NCBI GenBank assembly: GCA_023079485.1
Contig: CM041091.1
Location: 34,839,093-34,903,092, forward strand
Source: Archilochus colubris
Lineage: Eukaryota > Chordata > Aves > Apodiformes > Trochilidae
Length of the DNA stretch: 64,000 nucleotides
Reading direction: 5' to 3'
Part shown: piece by piece, positions 46,985 through 59,000 of the stretch
Layout of the letters: every line of letters begins with the position of its first letter
Numbering within the stretch: position 1 is the first letter of the stretch
Notes under the pieces: generated by a model
What the model was told of the DNA's origin: nothing
The model's input: the letters and a program-made list of their open reading frames with translations, nothing else
Databases searched by the model: none
Made by a program: the position numbers and the translations under genes

Positions 46985-47215
46985 CATTAACTCAACTCTA
47001 CCAAGTGCAGTGCTAACCCGTGTCCCTCAGCCCCACCCAGGGATGGGGATTCAGACACCTCTCTGGGCAGCCTGTTCCAGTGCTTAATAACCCTTCCCAG
47101 GGTTATATCCAGCCTAAGGTCCCCCCAAACTCCAGCATCACTCTCTTTCTCTGGGCCCCTGCAAGGCAACCTCCTCCTTCCCAGCCTCAGGGGTTTGTCC
47201 AGGCTGCTGCTGTGT
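46985..47215 (-). mobile_element. CR1 LINE fragment, reverse orientation
   Basis: ctctctgggcagcctgttcc, agtgcttaataacccttccc and the flanking segments match the reverse complement of CR1 3' regions. The left and right limits are approximate. Confidence 0.78.
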
Positions 47216-47358
47216 CATTTTAGCTTTGGTTTTCAGGTCTGTTTTTCCTCTTCTGAGATGCCTGGGCTGATTCTACTGATGTCAAACTCTCAAAATACAT
47301 TTCTGAGCTGGTTTGTTGCTGTTATTTTTCAGCTAGCCTTTGGAGCTCATCTTTTCTC

Positions 47359-47381
47359 TTTTTTTTTTTTTTTTTTTTTTT
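47359..47381. repeat. Poly(T) run
   Basis: About 23 t on the plus strand. An A-rich stretch follows about 30 bp later. No retroposon body identified. Confidence 0.8.
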
Positions 47382-47832
47382 CCCTGACACTTTGGCAATA
47401 AACCCCCTCCAAAAAAAAAACAAGAAATAAAACAAAACAAAAAACCTCCAAGCTGCTTTCAAACTGCTATTTTCTCTGCCCACATCAGGCAGGACCCTGT
47501 CCTCTCCTCTCTGGAGATCTCTGTGCATTCCTGCCTTTGGGTTGAGCATCCCCAGCATCATAACTTACTTACATGTTGTCAGCTGAAGAGGACACCCCCC
47601 AGTGCCATGGGGGAATCCCAGAGGATAGAAGCCAGGCTCATTTTCTCTCTTGCCTTCTTCCCTTCGTTACAGGCATAGCATCCCCTGGTCCTCACTTCTT
47701 GCCATGCTGGGAGGCTCCCCAAAGGAGGGCTCCCTGGGGCTGTTGTGAGGTGACATTCCCCACCAACACTGCTTCACCATGTCACAGACCCATCCTGTGT
47801 TCTGTCTGCTGCTTGGAGAAATCATTGTGGTG

Positions 47833-47854
47833 AATAATAGTAGTAGTAGTAGTA

Positions 47855-47913
<59 letters not shown>
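47833..47913. repeat. Compound (AGT)n(AAT)n microsatellite
   Basis: About six tag units pass directly into about 25 taa/aat units on the plus strand. It gives frames of poly-Asn and poly-Ile with no coding meaning. Confidence 0.95.
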
Positions 47914-50900
47914 CTGCCTCCTGCCAGAACTTCTGCTCCCCAACCAGCCCGTGGAGCAGCTCATCTCCTAATGAGTTTTCCTACAGGCGGTGAGCTGACA
48001 TCAAGAACCTTCCTCACTTGGCTTCTTCTGCAGGAAGATTCATTGCAGATGCCAAAGTCAGCTGTCGGGTGCAGGAAGGAGAAAAACTGTTCCCCAGATG
48101 TAGCCTTGTGAGATGAACAAAACATGAGAGTGCTCCCCAGAAACATCCTCCTGCCCAGCTCCAGCTCCAGCTCCTGGGTTGGAAGCTCACAACATCACCT
48201 TTTAACACAGCTTCTGCTCATGGTGCCTGACACTCAGTAACCACCTGCTTGCTTTCACCCACTCTCCCCTCATTTTTCCTTATCTGTCTTCATACATTCA
48301 GGAAAAAAAGGACCCATCACAGAGCTCTAAAAACGACACCAGAGGGTCTCATCCCAAGAACATCCATCACCACCAATGTTGCACCAGTGATGCTTACAAG
48401 GGGATGTTGTGTTTTCCTTTACTAACAAAATTAGACAAAATATTTGCCTGTTTCATCTTCCACAAAATCATTTACATTTCCCCCCTCTGGCTGACACAAC
48501 CCCAGAGGTTGCTCTAACATCCTGTACTTTTTGCCCTGTCACAGAAGTCTGGGACCTTGCTCCTGCAGGCTCACATCTGTTGTGCCAGGTATGCTCTGGA
48601 TGTTAGATAAATGTACATTCAAAATGTGTTGGCCCGAAGTATTTCTGGCCACTCATTATCACTGCAAACTGCTGCTTTCAGATGGGTTCATTCTGTTCAA
48701 GTAAGACTGATCACTGGTTCATCCATCCACAAGGACTCTCTCCTAACTTTATTTTTGTAAGATTATCTCTTAGAAAACATTTGAGTAGGTTTTACACAAA
48801 TAAATATTAAAAAGCCATTGAGACCAACTCTCAAATTATCACTTACTTCCCCTGTAGGAGAAGGAAGGGTTATTTTTAACACACAAATAGGTGAGATCTT
48901 AAATTTCCATAAGATGCAAAGAGGGAAGGATTTCTAAGCAGCTTTAAAAACTCAGTGCAGGTTTTTGAAAGGAACACACATCTAGTCAGCACGAAAAGGA
49001 ATCACAGCTACTGCTCAGTAAAGACTCATGATCAACCTTGTAAAGCAGTTTAGTTCTCCTGACACCTTGAGGACTGCAAATTTAAGACAAAAACCTGGCA
49101 TTAAATATGGGAGCAGAAGCAGCAGCCCATGTCTTGCTCATGGTGCCCATCCATCCCAGGGCCCAGCTCTCTGCTCACAGCCCCTGGGATCCTCTTCTTC
49201 CGAGAAGATTCCTCTGCTCTGATGGATTTCAGACCAGTCTGAGTGGGTGGGCTCTTCTACTGGAAAATACCCCCAGAAAACCAAAACAAAGAAACAACAA
49301 AAAAATGAACAAACCAAAAAATAACCCCAAACCAAAAACCAACCAACCCCAATTTGTTTTTAGGATATTTCTGCTGAGTTGACAAAAATTGAAGGAAAAA
49401 GAAGTACTTGCTCATTACAGTCTTTTCTGACTTTGGTCAGGGTTTGTGCAGTTTTGGGGTTTTCTTTGGGTTTGGTGTTGTTTTGTTGAGGGTTTTTTCA
49501 GTCCTGAAAAACCTCAGCCCTGCCTGAGGTTGGTTTTTTTTCAGAGAAAACTCTGTATACAAACTATAGATATATTATCTGGGCCTGTTAGACCATGCTC
49601 GGGTAGGGGTAGACATGGTAGAAGGAGCTGAAGTGGATGCCCAGTTACTTCCTAAAGAAGAAAAAAACAAAACCAAACCACAAAACAACCCCCTCCATAC
49701 CAAATAACAATATGAACAGGATCATGCAGAAATGGGAAAGAAAACACCCAACACCAAACAGCAAGAGAAAAATCCCCACGCATCCAGTGGCAGGGAGCTG
49801 TGGCATTCCACACAGCTCTGTTTAAAAATATTAATGTATTATCAAACCCTCCAGTTTGTTCCATTTCTGTAGCAAGAACTGCCAGAAGCACAGAACATTT
49901 CATGCTTTCATCTTCCAGAAATAATTTGACAGCACTTGAAGATTTGATCACTCTGATTACATTATTATTATTTGTTGAATACCAATACTAGCAGGCTTGG
50001 CAAAAAAAAATAAAAATCATTCTCTTTTCAGTCCTTGCTTTGCAGCAGCAAGATGTGCTGTGCCAAACCATGGTGGGGGACACGTGGCACTCCTTGTGAC
50101 TTCCCAAAGCAGATGTTGGCAAGTTGATGGGGTGGAGGCAAGGAGGAGGATTTCCCAGGAGCTCCCCAGTGCTCTGCCACCAGCATGGGGCTGGGGCCCA
50201 TCCATGGAGCACCCCACAGCAGCCCCCAAAACTTACTCCCATTCCTAAGAAGTCACCCCAAGAGCCACAGCTCTGCCAGATGTGTGCATGTGCATGGGGT
50301 GGGAGCATCCCTCCCCAGGGAAAAGCTCCAAATTAATTTGGCATTTTAATGTCTGTCCCTTTGGGGCAGTCCCACACTCCAGCCAAGGGTTTGCTCCAGC
50401 AATGAGTCAGAGGAGCAAGGCCCAGGATCAGTCTCATTATTTCCCTTCCTTGTAGCATTAATTTTCCTCCTTAATCCAAACACAGCTTTCTGCAGTTATT
50501 AAAGTAGTTTTAATCCAATAAAACATAAGCAGCATGGATCAAAGAATATCCCAGAGGCACAATACGCAGAGAACTGCTCGTGTAAAGTTCAGCAACATAA
50601 AACACAAAGCCTATTTACTGCATACACAGGCAACCCAAAGGTAGGAGAGAGCTGCAAGAAGTGTCTGCTGCTTTATTCCCTGAGCCCTAACGCTGCCTAT
50701 CCAATTAAAGTGTGTTTGACTAATCACCAGTTAACATATTTCAATTAATTTAATTAACATGTAATAATGTTACATCGTGCAAAGATAATACTGTAAGTTG
50801 TTTTCAGGTTAAATTCTAAATTACTGTAGAACATGCCCGTTCCCAAACGGAATAAAAATGCAAATGACTTTTCTCCCTCTGCTCCCTGGCACCCCCTGGG

Positions 50901-52734
50901 ACAGGCACAGACATCAGTTCTGGAACATAAAATCCATTGACTGATGGGGGTTCCATGGTACCCATGGGTACCAGTTAGCCCAAGACCATTTATGTGCTTC
51001 TTGGGTTACAAAGAGCAGATGCCAGTGACCGGAACCAGACTCAAGAACTCTCCCAGCACCCAGTTCTGGTGCTGGTCAGATGGGCCCTCCCTGGCTCACA
51101 CCACCAGGACACTCAGCCCCAGTTCAAGCCTTGGGGCTGTTCACTGGTTCAGACCCAAAGAGGGTTTCTCTGGAGCCCATCAGCCATCCCCAGCCTCCCC
51201 AGATCCTGAAGGAAACTGGGAGCCCCTTCCCACATCCCAGCAAGGTGTCTCCAGCAGCAGGGCAGGGGCACTGCCCATGCCAGCCCCTGGCTTGTTCCTC
51301 TCCAGCCTCTTTGAAATTCTGCTTTGGTCTACTAGAAAGCATGGAGAAAAAATAAAAAAATAAATAAAATAAAAAGAAATAAAGATCACTTCTGAAGCAG
51401 CAATCTTGATAAAAGGGTAAGTAATAGCCCGTGGTGCTTTGAAAGATGTTTGCTTGTCGACATCATTTTCTGCCTGAGGATAAGAAATTGGCTACAGCAC
51501 AAGTCAGGAAAACCAAGTCACAAAATGCAGGGGTGGGAGAGGAGGGCAGAGGGACAGAGCCAAGGGGGGGGCAGCAGGAGGAGGTTGGGATAATGTTCTC
51601 TGTAACTCCCCCAGAGTTTTCCCTGTGTGCATTACTCTGTACGGTGGTGCTGAGCCCAGAGGCTGGTTCTGAGCCAGGCTGTCCCCAGGGAGCTGCACTC
51701 CCTGCCCCCAAAATGCCTCTGACCCCACTGCACAGACACCAGCACCCATGGGTTTTGCTGGGAGAGCCTCAGCCACCCTGAAAACACCTCCAGGTACCTC
51801 TGAAAATGGTGACACACAACCTCCTATCATCTCTGCAAATCAACCTTGACCAGATCCCATGCTTTCTAAATTTATAAAAGTTAATTTTAAAGAGAAATTC
51901 CAACTGTGCCAAATGCAATCTGCTTCCCTTTGAGTCTCCCTTCTGGCCTGTGTATGGTAACGTTTCTGCTAAAGGTGCCTAATCAGAGGTTACATTCCAC
52001 CAGCTAGAAGGAAAATCCCAAAAAGCACATGTCAGAACTTCTCTCAGGATTCCACTTAATGAAAGGACAAATGAAATACCAGCATCATTTCCAGCCCTTA
52101 GAAGGTTCCTTTCTGAAGGGTGCTTTTAAGTGCTAATTAATCAAATCAGTGATATTTTTCTGGGGTCAGTGATTCATTACTGCTGTACTAGCTGAAACCA
52201 AAGAAGTCTGAAAAATGAAATTAAATAGATCATATTTCTTCCATAGATGGTCAAGCTGCATTTGCAGGAAGGACAGACATTCTTTTGAGTCAGATACATT
52301 CTGAATCACATTTTTTTAGTCTCTCTCTCTCTTTTGGTAGCAGTGCAACAGCAGGGAGATGAGATTACCTGAGAAGTTTCCATCAGCATTCCACCAGCCC
52401 TTGCCCAGTGCAGATGAGCATCATTCTTCCCTCTCACCACCAGCCCAACCAGAACCTGACCAGGCTGAAGGCCACCACATTCCCAGCAAGGTTAATGCAT
52501 GGATTTATCCATCTTCTTTGTGCAGGACCAAAATCTGAGTTTGACTGCAAGGATGTGGGAGGCGTTTCTGAATTCAAGGCTGGAGACAGAAGTCAGCTGT
52601 CTGCATGGACAGAAAGCAGGGAATGAATGTAACATCACACCAGATACCTCCCCCTGCCTTGGCACCCTTCTGTCAGGGGTTTTACAATGTGGGTCTGGAA
52701 AGCAGTGTCAAGAAAATAATGTCAATAGGAAGAG
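47914..52734. other. Intergenic sequence, no gene seen
   Basis: About 4.8 kb of non-coding sequence. It includes A/C-rich tracts near 49270-49352 and 49655-49695 and an AT-rich unique block at about 50690-50860. No RNA gene or exon is supported. Confidence 0.7.
49265..49352. repeat. A/C-rich low-complexity tract
   Basis: Aaac, aacc and caaa units in irregular order on the plus strand. Simple low-complexity sequence. Confidence 0.8.
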
Positions 52735-52950
52735 CAAAGAAAAAATATCATGTTAAGAGAAAGCAGAGAGCAGGCTGATGAAAGAACATCTAGGGGAAGG
52801 GTAAGAAATGGAAAGAAGGATGAGTGAAATCAAGAGAAGAGAAAGATGGAGACTGGAAAAGAATTGAGCTCTGTAAGATGAAGAAAGATGGAAAAGAATG
52901 AAATGAAAAAAGACCAAAGACACTCAGTTAAAAGAAAAAGAAGCTTTAAA
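52735..52950. repeat. Purine-rich (GA-rich) tract of about 200 bp
   Basis: The plus strand is overwhelmingly a and g, with repeated ggaaaga, gaagaaagatgg and aaagaaaaag. Pyrimidines are few. No exact repeat unit is visible. Confidence 0.75.
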
Positions 52951-55900
52951 CCATCTCATCCTGTGCTGATCAACTGCACGTGCCTATGCCAAACATCAAC
53001 CAATTTAATTTATCATCATGTTCCTGAGGAAGCACACTCAGGCATTAACCTAATGCAACTGAACATTTGAAGAATTTGTCTTCATCAACAAAATGAAATA
53101 TGTGGGCATTTCCCATCCTCACTTGGGGGAAAACATTTGTGTAATCTCAGTGCCAATCTCAATGCCACAGAAACACAATTTAGGGGTTGACATTATGAGT
53201 TATTACAGGCTGTTAAATTCCTTTGTGTTTTTTTTTTTTAACCAACTTCTGCTTTCAGAATAAAGATTACTGGCTGAAACTTCTGCTCACAGTGGCACAG
53301 CCCTGGTCCAAAGAATGTCAGAGAAGACATCTGCTTTTTGTACAGCAGCAGATGCTGCTCACAGCCTCTGCTTCCCACAATCTTTGGGCCATTTCAGGTT
53401 TGCCAGAGACTGCCCAACGCCACAGGGAAGCACCAGAAACCTGATGGAGATCCTAGGGAAGGATTATCACCACTTGGTGCTGCTTTCCATCTGTTTGCTC
53501 AAAGCCACAAGCAAAATACTCCTTGTGCTTTGGGCTTTTCTCCACTTCAAGTCAGAATTAAGTGCTGGACTTTTCTCCTGACCCTGCAAGGCCCCAAATC
53601 AATGTGTTTATTTGCACTATTGCTCCCCTCAGCCTCTTTTTCCCTCAGAAAGTGATTGAACACCTCCGGCTCACCCTGCCCCATTCCCCACCCCACCCAG
53701 GTCCTGCTTTGCACCATCAGCTTCTGGAAGGTCTCAGCCTCAGACACGAGGACACTGGAGCAGGGAGCTTGGGGGTAGAAGAAATGTGTAAATGGTACAG
53801 GCATCTTCTGATGCAGACTGTAATTATTACGAGTTTGGGTCTTGTTTTGTTGGGGTTGTTTTGGGTTTGTTTGTTTGTGCTTGATTTTGGGTTTTTTGCT
53901 TAAGTGACAGCTGAGGAATGTAACACAGTTTGTGGGTGCATGAGATAGTTTATGTTCTTAAGCAACAAACCCTTAAAATCTGTTTAAGAAACCAGACTAG
54001 CCAAGTGGAATCAGGAAGGGTTTTTCAGAAGGGAAGACACAAAATGTTGCTTTTAGTAGAGGAAAATACATAGGCAGGACTAAAAGTCCTCTGAAACCCC
54101 CTCTGTGGCAGCAGATTTGGTCAGATTAAAATTAAAAACATATTGTATATATCCTCACTGCTGTTGTAATGGTGAGTCAAACCCAGGGAATTGTTCCTTC
54201 TGGTTCTATTTCTCCCAGAGATTGTTTCAGTCAGGTTTACATCCAGGCACCTGGCTGGAAGCATTCCCCACAGCCTCCCCTCTGGATACTGTTCATATTT
54301 TCCTCCAAAGCTCCACAAGACTCTGCTACACTGATGGCTGGTAATTAAAAGACTCAGAAAACCTTCAGGACTACACCCACACACAGGAGAACCACATGGC
54401 AACCTGCTGCTGCTGAGCCCCTGATAATAGCCTAATTAATTTTCTATAAAAGAACAAAGTTGAATAACCATCTCTCCAAACCACCTCCAGATCTGCTCCT
54501 CCCCAAGCTCCCCAGCCACCTGCACACGGCTGCTTGCAGGGAGGGCAATGGCCAGAGCTCCACTGAAAATTGGTTTGGGACAGAGTTTATTCAAGTTGCA
54601 ACCTCCCATGAAGGGTCTGTCCCACCCACAGGACTTGTTCATCATTTTACCTGCCAGGACAGACTGGTGGGGGTCTTCCCCAGCACCTGAAGCTGAAGAG
54701 GCAAGATGAAGGAAATAAGCCCCCATGTCCTGCAGAGAACAGAGCTTCTCATCACCTCAGTGCAAATGGAGCAGACACTGCCTGGGCTCCAACAGCCCAG
54801 ATCTTTGCAGCCTATGGGGGAGCCAGAGCATCCCCCTTCTCCCAGCCCTGAGCAGAGCTGGGCTGTAGTACCAGAGAAAGGAAAAGGTGAGTCCAAAGTA
54901 GCCCAAAGTGAGGAAAAATAAGCAAATTGCAATGTTGTACTAATTTCTGAAGGCCATTTTGTTTAATTTACAGCTGGCTCTATTATCTACTTTGCAACCT
55001 CCATAGCAATGGCAGAGAAGGGCCAAGAGCATCAGATGAGAGTGGGAGGGCAATGTCATTGATGAGCAAGCCTTGCCTGCCTGCACACACCTTGCTAGGG
55101 CTTGTAACTTGCTCCATCCTTGACCCATTGGACAGGAAGGGGTCCCAGAGATCCCCATCTCCCCTCAGGAACCCCCAGACCCTGCACCATGGCCAGGGGT
55201 GTCAGGCACCCCCAGGAGCCCCAACAGGGCCCCTGCTGGCACAGCACCAAATCCCAGCTCTGCTCTCCCAGGACCAACACCTCCCCCAGCTCCACACCAG
55301 GGATGCAAACAAACCCTGTGCATTCCCCTCACCTCTCCACACCTACATTACATCCCTCAGCACAACCAAGAGTGGGTTTCATCAATCCTGCAGATATCCC
55401 CATCATCAGGCATCACAACTTAGGCCTTAAAAGCTTTAAATACCAAGACTCCAGTATTTTAATCTGCAATTTAAAGCACATTAAAGTAGGCCACTGTTGT
55501 TATGACTTTATTGTCTGCTTCAGAATTTTCAGGGTTTAAAGTAGTAATTTGGTTTTTAACTGATAGCTTTCAGAAAGTCAAGCTGAGAGTGGTTTCCAGG
55601 GAATAAATCACCTAACTGCTATAAACATTTCCTTTAAAATTGCTTTTTCCACAGTTTACTAGACCTTTTATTTTGAAGGAAGCTGCTTAAGGAATTTTTC
55701 ATTGCAGTTTTAGTGATAAATAATTAAGCTCACATGGTCTGACTACGTTTTGTGATTTCCAAAGTAAAATCTTCATCTGAGAAGGGAAGTTCATAGTCTG
55801 AGAACACAGCTCTCATTGGGAAAGCTCTCAGTTATTTTATTTTCTCTATATCTGACCTGGGTTAACCTGAGCAATCTTTTTGTTATTAAAACTCAGGTAA

Positions 55901-55989
55901 CGGAACTGAGTACCCTGAGCTAAGCAGCACACTCATGCAGAGGTGCCCAAATATTCTCACAAGTATTAAAAATCATTTTAAAGCAAAAT
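52951..55989. other. Intergenic sequence, no gene seen
   Basis: About 3 kb of non-coding sequence apart from the G/T-rich tract listed within it. No supported gene. Confidence 0.7.
53834..53900. repeat. G/T-rich low-complexity tract
   Basis: ttgttttgttggggttgttt and similar runs, of the same character as the tract in intron 5. Confidence 0.8.
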
Positions 55990-56095
55990 AGGGAGCATTA
56001 TCCTTATTTTATAATATGGGGAGCAGAGGCAGGCTGAACGACTTGTCCAGGACAATGTAGGTCATTAAAGATCCAAAGTCTGAGCTCAGACATCC
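55990..56095 (-). mobile_element. MIR-like ancient SINE relic
   Basis: gcattatccttattttataa, tatggggagcagaggcaggc and tgaacgacttgtccagg resemble the conserved MIR segment (TTATCCCCATTTTACAGATG onward to the cttgcccaagg region). It is strongly diverged. The call is from remembered consensus and needs a repeat-library match. Confidence 0.5.
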
Positions 56096-59000
56096 TTAGC
56101 CCTCATTTTATGAAGCTCCTTCATCATCTCCTCCCTTCTCTTCTTTCCTGGGCAGCAGAATTTCAGTCTTTTCATGCTTAACAATGGGCCATAAGCATTG
56201 TAATCCAGCATAAATCCATCCAGCATTTCAACAGAGAAAATTAAAAGATAAGGAACAAAAGTTACAGATTCTTTGTTCATAAAGGGTGGAATGGAAATAT
56301 GCGACAGAAAACTCTTTGAAACAACATCCAATAATTGGCAATATTTACAAGAGATACATCACTAATGGTTCATTTAACTTTGCAATATCTTAAATTCACT
56401 CATTTTGTGAAATTGGAATTATTCATAAGACAGTTTATTATGAGCAGATTAATATTCATTGGACAGTTGGCAGAAGATGTATGCTTGAAGTCTGAATTGT
56501 TTTGCAAAAGGAGAAAGCCATCATTTTGTGATTTTTGGACAGAGAACTGATTGCAATCAGTATTACCCTGAAGTTCATTAGACACTGAAATACTCTGTGT
56601 AGGAAGGCATCATTTAAGTTAATCACTACCTGGGTGTCAGGCAGAGAACAGCTTGCTGAGATGGATGTTTTATGGGCTGGGACTGCAGATCACAACATCT
56701 CAGCGAGAAGCAAGGGCTTGGAAACGTGCTCGTGGGTTCTGGTTTACATAAACCTTGATACAGCCAATTCCTGAAGTACCTGAGGGTTGTGCTCTCCGAG
56801 CTTGGAGCAGCACAGCTTGGCTCCAGGACCTTGGCTCCAGGACCTGCCAGGCTCTCCCACCTTGCTCCTCACCCAGGGTGGGTGCTGTGGGGAGCAGGAT
56901 TGATGCTTCCCCCTGTGCCGAGGGGACAGGCTCCTTCCCAACACCTCCACAAACCCCAGGGTTATTTTTCTCCTGCAAAGCAGCAGGCCAGCAGTTCTTA
57001 AAAGTGCACCTCAGCATTAGCCCATCAATAGATAACATTGGTTGGCCTATTAGCAGGTATAAATAATGCAGAGTAAGAAATGGTTCTACCTGTGTGTGGC
57101 TCCAGGTGAGGTGGTCATCCTGGGGAAAATGGAAAAGGAAAAGTTTCTGTGCTGGCCCCGGGGCCAGCTTGGCTTCTGTCCCTGTGTCAGCCATCAGGAG
57201 GGGGATGGCAGGAGCAGCAGGTATAAAAAAACATCAAGCACAACAAGAAAATGCAGAAAGGATCTCACCAGGAGGCAGCAGGAAATAAGGAAAACATGTC
57301 TGGGATCAATTAAAAAAGAAGCATTTGTGCTTTTAGAACATGCCTAATTCAGAACACTCCAGAATTCCAGCTGGTGCCTGATGCCTGCCAGTGACCATGC
57401 TACTTGGCATTGCTACAGGTCCTTCCACATCTCCAGCCTCTTTTTGCCCTGTCAGCAGCACCATGATACTGCTTAGGGAGTGCTTGCTTTTATCTGGGTT
57501 TGCCCCATGGTGGACAGATCATTGCCTGCTAAATAAAGCCTTCATTGCACCTGCAAAAGGAGATTTCACCAGGGAATCCTCTGATCCTTGGCCATTCTCC
57601 ATCAAGCTCACCTTTAGCTGTCCCCTCAGTGATGCCTTTAATGCAGTGTTTCAGCTGGCTGCAGAAACCACACTGTGTAAAATTACCTGATAACCTGCAA
57701 TTAATGATGACAGGAACACCCTGTACCATCCTAGAAGGCTTCACTCCAGGAAAATGAAATTTGATTGCAGATTCATTGGGAAGAAAAAAAAAAAAAAAAA
57801 AAGAAAAATCAGTGCACTGCTGGCCATAGCTGCCCTGCAGCCAGAAGCCCCCGTGCCTGGGTCTGCTCACAAGCAGCAGGTGCAGAGTTTCTAGCAAGGG
57901 ATGGGTAAAGCCTGGTTCCACTGTATAGCTATCTCAGGTGAGCCTGGAAGTTGATATTTCACCTGTGATTGCCTTTTTCCTCCCCAGACTCAAGCCAAGA
58001 CCCAGAGAGCCACTGAGAGCCCCATCACATAGCCCGGGACCTCTCCCTGCTGATCAAGGAGAGGTCCATGTGCTACCCCAGCAAAGGTTTCATCAAGATC
58101 CAGCACACAGATGTGATGAATTCCTCCTCTCTTCACATTCTAAACTTTTTACTATAGTTTACTATTTTTAAGCCAGAGTTGGGCACAGTGTGGGCAGCAC
58201 GGGAGAGCCCTGGGCAGCCTCAGCCCCTCTTGCTGCCCAGGAAAGCACCAGACTGCATTTTTGGGTTTGCTTTCCCATCGCCATCACTTGTGACCCACAT
58301 AGTCTAACCACCTGCATAAAGTTAATTCACAGGAATCCTTGACACCAGATAGCTTAAAATATGTGTATGCAAGAATCAATACACATTTGAATTTCCTAAT
58401 GAGGAGAGAGCTCCCCTAATAAGCCTATTTTTGGTCTAGGTATTTATAACTACCCCATACTAAACTGAAAAGAAGTTTCAGCTTATAAATTCATCCCGTA
58501 TTTATGTAAAATATGTGGCTAGAGCTAATGTTAATGAGCTCATAATAACATCACACCTAAAAGACTTTCTCTGGCTAAGGAAAAGCAAATCCTCAGTTCC
58601 CAAAACTCTCAGACTCCCAAACTGAGGAACAGGTATCTGCACCACTTCCAAAAACTGACCCTGGGGTCAGCACAACCAAGACAGCCCTGGGGAACACAGA
58701 GCCCTTCCCAGCAGGGTCAGATTGTCTGCTGGGGATAAATCCCCCCAGGCACCCCCAGCCATAGGGTGGGCAAGGCCATTGCAGAGAGGAACAGCTGAGG
58801 CAGCCCCACACTGAGCAGACTTTTCCTTGCCAGTCCTGAGGAAGTTCTGATGCCACCCTGACAGCCCTCTGAAACAGGTGACCCGTGGTCACATCCTTGT
58901 TTGAGCCCAGCCAGGGACTGCCACCCCCCAGAGACACTCACCAGCACCACAGAGCAGAACTCCCCCCTCCTCACCATCATCATCATCCCCCTCCTCAGCT

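Noticed and set aside
56086..56331. 81-codon minus frame with a basic, lysine-rich end
   Set aside because: Overlaps the MIR-like relic and has no homologous family or splice context that I can recognise.
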